Shown here: piece after piece, positions 7,316-10,489 of the stretch | Position numbering within the stretch: position 1 is the stretch's first letter | Layout of the letters: every line of letters starts with the position of its first letter | Assembly: GCA_022758935.1 (NCBI GenBank) | Contig: JAEMQG010000196.1 | Location: forward strand, 1-10,489 | DNA: 10,489 nt | Origin: Candidatus Nitrosopumilus sp. | Lineage (GTDB): Archaea > Thermoproteota > Nitrososphaeria > Nitrososphaerales > Nitrosopumilaceae | Reading direction: 5' to 3' | Position numbers and translations under genes: made by a program | Notes under the pieces: model-generated | Databases searched by the model: none | What the model saw: the letters and a program-made list of their open reading frames with translations, nothing else | Told to the model about the DNA's origin: nothing

Positions 7316-7405
7316 CCTTAGCAACTGGATTGTTTCAAAAAATACAAGATTAGTTTTGTATTGTCATTACAACGCTTCGGATCTAACCAGAGATTAGAGA
7401 AAATG

Positions 7406-7410
7406 AAAAA
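7406..7410 (-). terminator. T5 tract directly after the small RNA's basal stem
   Basis: Read on the minus strand the stem end AGGGTTACGC is followed by C, TTTTT and then CATTTTCTCT. Archaeal RNA polymerase stops at T tracts, and the adjoining stem makes this look like an intrinsic terminator too. Confidence 0.5.
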
Positions 7411-7503
7411 GGCGTAACCCTCAATTGTAGAACACTGAGAGATTACCTCTCATGATCAGGACGTTAAACGCCCGATTGCCTTTTTCGTTCTACAGGGTTA
7501 CGC
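7406..7503 (-). ncRNA. Putative structured small RNA, three-way junction, family unknown
   Basis: GCGTAACCCT (7503-7494) pairs perfectly with AGGGTTACGC (7421-7412), then GTAGAAC (7493-7487) pairs with GTTCTAC (7433-7427), with a 5-nt bulge AATTG (7426-7422) on the 3' side only. Inside this 17-bp stem are two hairpins. The first is 7476-7455: GGGCGT (7473-7468) pairs with ACGTCC (7464-7459) through one G-U, extended by ATC/GAT past a bulged U. The second is TGAGAG/CTCTCA (7452-7447 with 7441-7436) with loop GTAAT. An A-rich GAAAAAGGC lies at the junction. The minus strand is favoured because 7471/7461 is a G-U pair there but an A-C mismatch on plus, a TATA box lies at 7530-7524, and T5 follows the stem. 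It does not match tRNA, 5S, SRP or RNase P RNA. Function unknown. Confidence 0.65.
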
Positions 7504-7523
7504 TACATATTCTGCCGAAATTG

Positions 7524-7530
7524 TATAAAT
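7524..7530 (-). promoter_or_regulatory. TATA box of the putative small RNA
   Basis: The minus strand reads CGATTTATACAA; ATTTATA is centred 24 nt before 7503, the first paired base of the RNA. Box, stem start and T tract line up as one compact transcription unit. Confidence 0.55.
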
Positions 7531-7662
7531 CGACATCATTTATTATAGCAACTTCAATTATTTAAGAGTTAATATGAAACATTATGAAATAACAGCATAT
7601 TTTATATAATTATTGTATTAATTGTGAAGAAAAGTATTAGATTCTCTCATAAAAATCACTAA

Positions 7663-7672
7663 TTTTATAAAA
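7663..7672. promoter_or_regulatory. Palindromic TATA-like box TTTTATAAAA
   Basis: A perfect 10-bp palindrome usable on either strand. On plus it would start transcription near 7694-7698, at the inverted repeat and just before the short ORFs. Whether anything is transcribed is not known. Confidence 0.35.
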
Positions 7673-7897
7673 ATAATCACCAAATATTGCGCATGCTTTA
7701 GATAATCATGAAGCATTCTAGATCAGATGCAGGCCAGAAAAGGAAAACACAGAAAAGATAAAAAACAATCAAAACTTGTTTGTGTTACAATGTGTCATAG
7801 GTTCTATTTTTATAAAAAATTTGAGTTCAGCTCTGTTTTCTTGAAAATTAATGCTTAAACAAAATTTATCAACAGACAACACAGAAAGAAATGTGCA

Positions 7898-8188
7898 ATG
7901 AAACATATTTTGTTAATTTCGATTCACTGGGTAATCATCATAGCATTGATCATCTCATCAAGCATATTCATTCTTGATGAGATAGAGTTAACAAAATCAA
8001 ATGCTGAAATCAAAGACGGTAAACTTGTGTTCTGTTCAATAAATGAATGTATTAGCTATACGACAAAAGTTTCTTGGACTTTTTTAAAAATATTTATTTT
8101 TGAAATAATTGTCGCAGTTCTTGCGTTAGTTGCTTTACGTGAGGGTATTTCACTTGAGAAAAGATTCAAGTCACAAAAGTTAGAGTAA
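7898..8188 (+). CDS. Small two-helix membrane protein, unknown function (96 aa)
   Basis: Two hydrophobic helices, at about residues 4-26 and 61-81, flank a polar loop of about 32 residues. The C-terminus is basic (EKRFKSQK), so both ends should face the cytoplasm and the loop the outside. The loop holds C46 and C51 (VFCSINEC), four residues apart, which could form an extracytoplasmic disulfide. This fits the presence of a DsbA-like enzyme in the same window, although the two genes are far apart and a link is only inferred. No family is recognised. A TTTATC box about 31 nt before the ATG suggests a very short leader. It appears to be a single-gene unit. Confidence 0.72.
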   Translation: MKHILLISIHWVIIIALIISSSIFILDEIELTKSNAEIKDGKLVFCSINECISYTTKVSWTFLKIFIFEIIVAVLALVALREGISLEKRFKSQKLE

Positions 8189-8482
8189 AAATTTATTTTC
8201 ATGAACATTTCTATTTATCAGAGTAACAAAATCTACAGTGAGATTATTTTTTAGAAATCTAGATGTCAGAAAACATAGAACATGGTCAAAAAAATGAATT
8301 TTAAAAAATGAAATGTAAAATATGTAATTATTTTTAATAGCATTCAAAACAAGAAGTCAGCATCACTGCAAAAATAATTTTTTGACATTCATTAATGATC
8401 AGATTTAAAGTATATGGAAAATCAAAAGTACCGCATTATTTTGGAATCTATTTTATTATAGTATGTACTAACCAGTATAGAA
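8189..8482. other. Intergenic region before the alcohol dehydrogenase gene
   Basis: These 294 bp are AT-rich. I see only very short ORFs (13 codons at 8263, 9 codons at 8308) and the dehydrogenase promoter-like box at the right end. No RNA structure or repeat stands out. Confidence 0.4.
8452..8458 (+). promoter_or_regulatory. TATA-like box for the alcohol dehydrogenase gene
   Basis: TTTATTA is centred 28 nt before the ATG at 8483, pointing to a leaderless transcript starting at or near that ATG. Confidence 0.45.
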
Positions 8483-9514
8483 ATGAAAAAAATGCGAGCT
8501 ATGGTATTATCCAAATGTGCCCCAATTGAAACAAATCCACTAAAATTGACTCTTATTGATAGACATGAGATCAAAAAACCAAATGAAATTCTGATAAAAA
8601 TTGAAGCGTGTGGAGTTTGCCACTCGCAATTACATGGAATTGAGGGAGATTGGAAGGACATTGGAATTCCTCCAACATTGCCTACCGTGCCAGGTCATGA
8701 GGTAGTGGGCAAAGTCGTTGAAATAGGCAATAATGTTACCAAGTTCAAAATAGGTGACAGAGTTGGGATTACCCCGCTACTTGAAACATGTAGAGAATGT
8801 AAATATTGTAAAGAAGGAAAAGAACAACTTTGTGAGTCATCGATAATTACCGGAGAGTCGCTTCGTGGAGGATATGCAGAATACATTACAGTCTCAGAAG
8901 ATTTTGCAACAAGAGTTCCTGAGAACATGAGACCAGAATATGCCGCCCCTGTATTTTGTGCAGGAATTACCGCATACAAGGCAGTAAAAGCTGCGGAACC
9001 TCAATTACCTAGGAAAATTGGAATATTTGGAATTGGCGGAGTGGGTCACATGGCAATTCAATTTGCCAGAATAGAAGGATGTGAGGTAATTGCATTTTCA
9101 CGTAGTAAGCATCATCTCGACGTAGCAAAAAGATTGGGTGCAGTAGACGTCATGACTTTTTCTGGTAATCAAATATTTTTAGATGAAATAAAAGAAAAAC
9201 ATGGAATGCTAGATGCGGCAATAGTGTTTGCGCCATCAGACATAGTGACAGATGTAGCTATAAAATCAGTAAAAAGAGGAGGGCTAATTGTAATTGCAAC
9301 TGTAGGTAAAAATCCAGCATTTTTTGCATTTGATGAAAAAACAATTCGTGGGACGGTAATCGGGTCTACAAAAGACATGGAACAAGTCATAAAAATTTGT
9401 AGTGAAAAAAATCTTGAGGTTATAGTAGAAACTTATCAACTTGAAAAAGCAAACCAAGTTCTCAAAAAGCTAAAAGAGTCTAAAATTCAAGCCAGAGCAG
9501 TATTGATACCATAA
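8483..9514 (+). CDS. Zinc-dependent alcohol dehydrogenase, MDR superfamily
   Basis: A full-length 343-residue medium-chain dehydrogenase. Catalytic zinc ligands are C46 (in ACGVCHSQLH), H72 (PGHE) and C159 (FCAGITAYKA). The structural zinc site is complete, with C103, C106, C109 and C117 (CRECKYCKEGKEQLC). The Rossmann dinucleotide motif is GIGGVG (183-188). The end of the second strand reads IAFSRSKHH, with Ser-Arg where NAD-specific enzymes usually have an acidic residue, so NADPH may be preferred. It should interconvert alcohols and aldehydes in the cytoplasm; the substrate is not predictable, and cinnamyl-alcohol-dehydrogenase/YahK-like aldehyde reductases are close analogues. The ATG at 8483 fits a TATA box 28 nt upstream; in-frame ATGs at 8492 and 8501 are possible. 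Monocistronic and convergent with the kinase gene. Confidence 0.95.
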   Translation: MKKMRAMVLSKCAPIETNPLKLTLIDRHEIKKPNEILIKIEACGVCHSQLHGIEGDWKDIGIPPTLPTVPGHEVVGKVVEIGNNVTKFKIGDRVGITPLLETCRECKYCKEGKEQLCESSIITGESLRGGYAEYITVSEDFATRVPENMRPEYAAPVFCAGITAYKAVKAAEPQLPRKIGIFGIGGVGHMAIQFARIEGCEVIAFSRSKHHLDVAKRLGAVDVMTFSGNQIFLDEIKEKHGMLDAAIVFAPSDIVTDVAIKSVKRGGLIVIATVGKNPAFFAFDEKTIRGTVIGSTKDMEQVIKICSEKNLEVIVETYQLEKANQVLKKLKESKIQARAVLIP

Positions 9515-9589
9515 ATAATGCGGGTAACGATATAATTAATTTTATAAAATCTAAAAACCAATTCAGATTTCAATTAGACCGAAATACAA

Positions 9590-10087
9590 TTAATTGATTC
9601 TCTCTATTGCGTTAAATCCCTCATCCATTGTAGGTATGTCAAATGAATTGATTTGTTCACATATTACTTGTTTTGGTATTAATTTTTGAGTTTTTTTTTC
9701 TCTTTTCTTTAATCTCTCAAAGATGATATTACGAGGTATTTCAAAACTTACCGCAAATAAGTCCAAGTGTTTTCCATTTTCGGTTGCAATTGTCTTTAAT
9801 TCATTAATTAATGAAATTCGAACATTACGCTTCAAGTGAGTTCTGTCAATTATAAAATCATCATTGTTTAAGATGCAATTACGTATTTTTTCAAAAAATT
9901 TTTGGGTGATGTAATCAAATTTTTTATTATTTTGAATATATTCAAACGCATCAGTATATGAAATACCCATGCTGTTTGCCAATTCTTCGATGATTGAATC
10001 AGTGGAGCAGACAGTATATTGCTTGTGAGAATTTACCCATGTAGTTTTTCCAGAGCCTGAGACCCCAACCATTATGATCCCCTTCAA
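9590..10087 (-). CDS. P-loop kinase of the AAA_33/polynucleotide-kinase type
   Basis: The 165-residue protein has Walker A GVSGSGKTT (8-16) directly after the first strand (GIIMV). It also has STDSI (28-32), which matches the substrate-binding S-T-D of T4 polynucleotide kinase-like proteins, and DRTHLKR (81-87) after strand 3 in the place of their D-x-T motif. A basic lid segment ERLKKREKK (124-132) supplies arginines for phosphate transfer. These features suggest ATP-dependent phosphorylation of a nucleic-acid 5' end or of a small metabolite. No phosphatase or ligase domain is fused. The start is TTG at 10087, since the first strand would be cut by the ATG at 10072. A TATA-like box lies at 10126-10120. 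Single-gene unit; substrate unknown. Confidence 0.85.
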   Translation of the reverse strand: MKGIIMVGVSGSGKTTWVNSHKQYTVCSTDSIIEELANSMGISYTDAFEYIQNNKKFDYITQKFFEKIRNCILNNDDFIIDRTHLKRNVRISLINELKTIATENGKHLDLFAVSFEIPRNIIFERLKKREKKTQKLIPKQVICEQINSFDIPTMDEGFNAIERIN

Positions 10088-10119
10088 ATTTTATCTTGAT
10101 TTTAGATAATGATTTTGAG

Positions 10120-10126
10120 TATAAAT
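10120..10126 (-). promoter_or_regulatory. TATA-like box for the P-loop kinase gene
   Basis: On the minus strand ATTTATA is centred about 36 nt before the TTG at 10087, giving a predicted leader of about 10 nt. Confidence 0.4.
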
Positions 10127-10191
10127 TAATACCAGAAAAAGAACAAAATCAACCCCACATTAATTTAATTTTGAGAAAGAATTTACAATAG

Positions 10192-10198
10192 TTTAATT
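10192..10198 (+). promoter_or_regulatory. TATA-like box for the zinc-ribbon gene
   Basis: TTTAATT is centred 35 nt before the ATG at 10230, giving a predicted leader of about 9 nt. A second AT-rich stretch (AAATATATAG, about 10214-10223) is too close to the ATG to serve as the box. Confidence 0.35.
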
Positions 10199-10229
10199 AC
10201 AGCCAATTTTCTCAAATATATAGAAAGTT

Positions 10230-10489
10230 ATGCCATTTGATCGAGAAAGAGAAATGTTCAAAGCAACATGCGGTGACTGCGGAAATGAATGTCAAATACC
10301 ATTCAAGCCAAAAGATGACCGACCTGTTTATTGCAGAGAATGTTTCCAAAAGCATAAACCACAAGAACGTAGTGGTGGTTCTAGCTATGGTAGAGGATCT
10401 AGCGATAGAGGATCTAGTTATGGTAGAGGATCTAGTTATGGTAGAGGATCTAGCGATAGAGGATCCAGGTTCAGCAGAGACGATAGACC
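10230..10489 (+). CDS. CxxC-x17-CxxC zinc-ribbon protein with Gly/Ser/Tyr/Arg repeats (3' partial)
   Basis: The first 45 residues form a compact zinc ribbon: C14-x2-C17, then exactly 17 residues, then C35-x2-C38, with an extra Cys at 21. This is the pattern of the CxxC-x17-CxxC domain family (TIGR04272), known from archaea and bacteria without a firmly assigned function. From residue 47 the sequence turns into low-complexity repeats of GSSYGR and GSSDR, then SRFSRDDR, and it runs off the right edge after 86 full codons. Such tails are disordered and often bind RNA. The composition resembles the tail of the DEAD-box helicase at 805-2154. An RNA-associated or translation-related role is likely but not shown. 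The true C-terminus lies outside the window. Confidence 0.82.
   Translation, partial: MPFDREREMFKATCGDCGNECQIPFKPKDDRPVYCRECFQKHKPQERSGGSSYGRGSSDRGSSYGRGSSYGRGSSDRGSRFSRDDR
10377..10469 (+). repeat. In-frame tandem repeat, 18-bp and 15-bp units
   Basis: Five units encode GSSYGR (18 bp), GSSDR (15 bp), GSSYGR, GSSYGR and GSSDR, followed by a partial GSR. Units of one kind differ only at synonymous positions, mainly in the first unit (GGT/GGA, AGC/AGT), which points to recent slippage or unequal exchange. All units keep frame, so copy number may vary between strains without breaking the gene. Confidence 0.85.

Larger units (their letters stand above)
7504..7897. other. Intergenic region with a second promoter-like site and doubtful small ORFs
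   Basis: Apart from the small-RNA promoter at 7524-7530, this AT-rich stretch holds a strong TATA-like palindrome (7663-7672). An inverted repeat ATGCTT/AAGCAT (7693-7698 and 7711-7716) lies where a plus transcript would begin. Two short overlapping plus-strand ORFs follow: a 17-codon basic one (7708-7761) and a 43-codon one (7727-7858) with a very basic N-terminus (QARKGKHRKDKKQSK) and two Cys. Neither is supported strongly enough to call as a gene. TTTATC at 7865-7870 may be the box for the gene at 7898. Confidence 0.4.

Noticed and set aside
7206..7397. 63-codon plus ORF opposite the start of the 78-aa gene
   Set aside because: It covers the start and promoter region of the 78-aa gene on the other strand and shows no protein-like pattern.
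7412..7503. Hammerhead ribozyme, because a three-way junction with a CGAAA near the junction is seen on the minus strand
   Set aside because: The CUGANGA core is missing at the required junction position on both strands, so the catalytic core cannot form.
7412..7503. Miniature inverted-repeat transposable element with GCGTAACCCT ends
   Set aside because: No target-site duplication flanks it, no second copy is in the window, and the inside folds into defined hairpins with a promoter and T tract on one strand. Genome-wide copy number would settle it.
7412..7507. H/ACA or C/D box guide RNA
   Set aside because: ACA follows the stem on the plus strand, but there is no two-sided guide pocket (the internal bulge is on one side only). 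No properly spaced C (RUGAUGA) and D (CUGA) boxes or kink-turn were found.
8308..8337. Tiny ORF beginning MKCKIC, like the start of a zinc ribbon
   Set aside because: It stops after nine codons, and the frame beyond shows no matching second Cys pair, so a decayed zinc-ribbon gene is not supported.
10377..10469. CRISPR-like or regulatory direct repeats
   Set aside because: The units are contiguous, in frame and encode a Gly/Ser/Tyr/Arg tail; there are no spacers.

Overview
The window looks like chromosomal DNA of a marine ammonia-oxidising archaeon (Nitrososphaerota/Thaumarchaeota, Nitrosopumilus-like). This is inferred from low G+C, many GTG/TTG starts, TATA-like boxes placed about 24-28 nt before several start codons (leaderless genes), the archaeal style of the proteins, and several small proteins that fit no family I can name. 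No named marker gene such as 16S rRNA or amoA is present, so the genus is a guess.

Left part (1-3253, all on +). A membrane-anchored DsbA-like thiol oxidoreductase enters from the left edge. A DEAD-box RNA helicase with a Gly/Tyr/Arg-rich tail follows, behind a short leader that can fold into two mutually exclusive hairpins. Next come a stand-alone Lrp/AsnC ligand-binding (RAM) domain, a 95-residue protein of unknown function, and a membrane-anchored helical protein whose TTG start lies 2 nt after the preceding stop. The last three are probably one transcript.

Middle part (3254-7285). A divergent pair of unknown genes (3909 on -, 3985 on +) shares an AT-rich promoter region. Then come a 30-residue single-helix membrane microprotein with its own promoter-like box, a 107-residue unknown protein, a large DUF255/YyaL-type thioredoxin-domain protein on the minus strand, and a 78-residue unknown protein. 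The last plus gene and the DUF255 gene overlap tail-to-tail by 4 bp.

Intergenic RNA region (7286-7897). This is the largest gap and holds the most notable signal: a 92-nt sequence that folds into a long basal stem closing a three-way junction. On the minus strand it has a TATA box about 24 nt before the stem and a T5 tract directly after it. I read it as an independent small RNA gene; its family is not recognised. A second strong TATA-like palindrome with small ORFs lies to its right.

Right part (7898-10489). A two-helix membrane protein, a zinc-dependent alcohol dehydrogenase, a minus-strand P-loop kinase of the polynucleotide-kinase type, and the start of a CxxC-x17-CxxC zinc-ribbon protein with GSSYGR/GSSDR repeats that runs off the right edge.

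There is no single operon-encoded system here. Two loose themes recur. One is thiol-disulfide chemistry (DsbA, the DUF255 protein, and a possibly extracytoplasmic Cys pair in the two-helix protein). The other is RNA handling by proteins with disordered Gly/Ser/Tyr/Arg tails (the helicase and the zinc-ribbon protein). No mobile element, CRISPR array, tRNA or rRNA was found.
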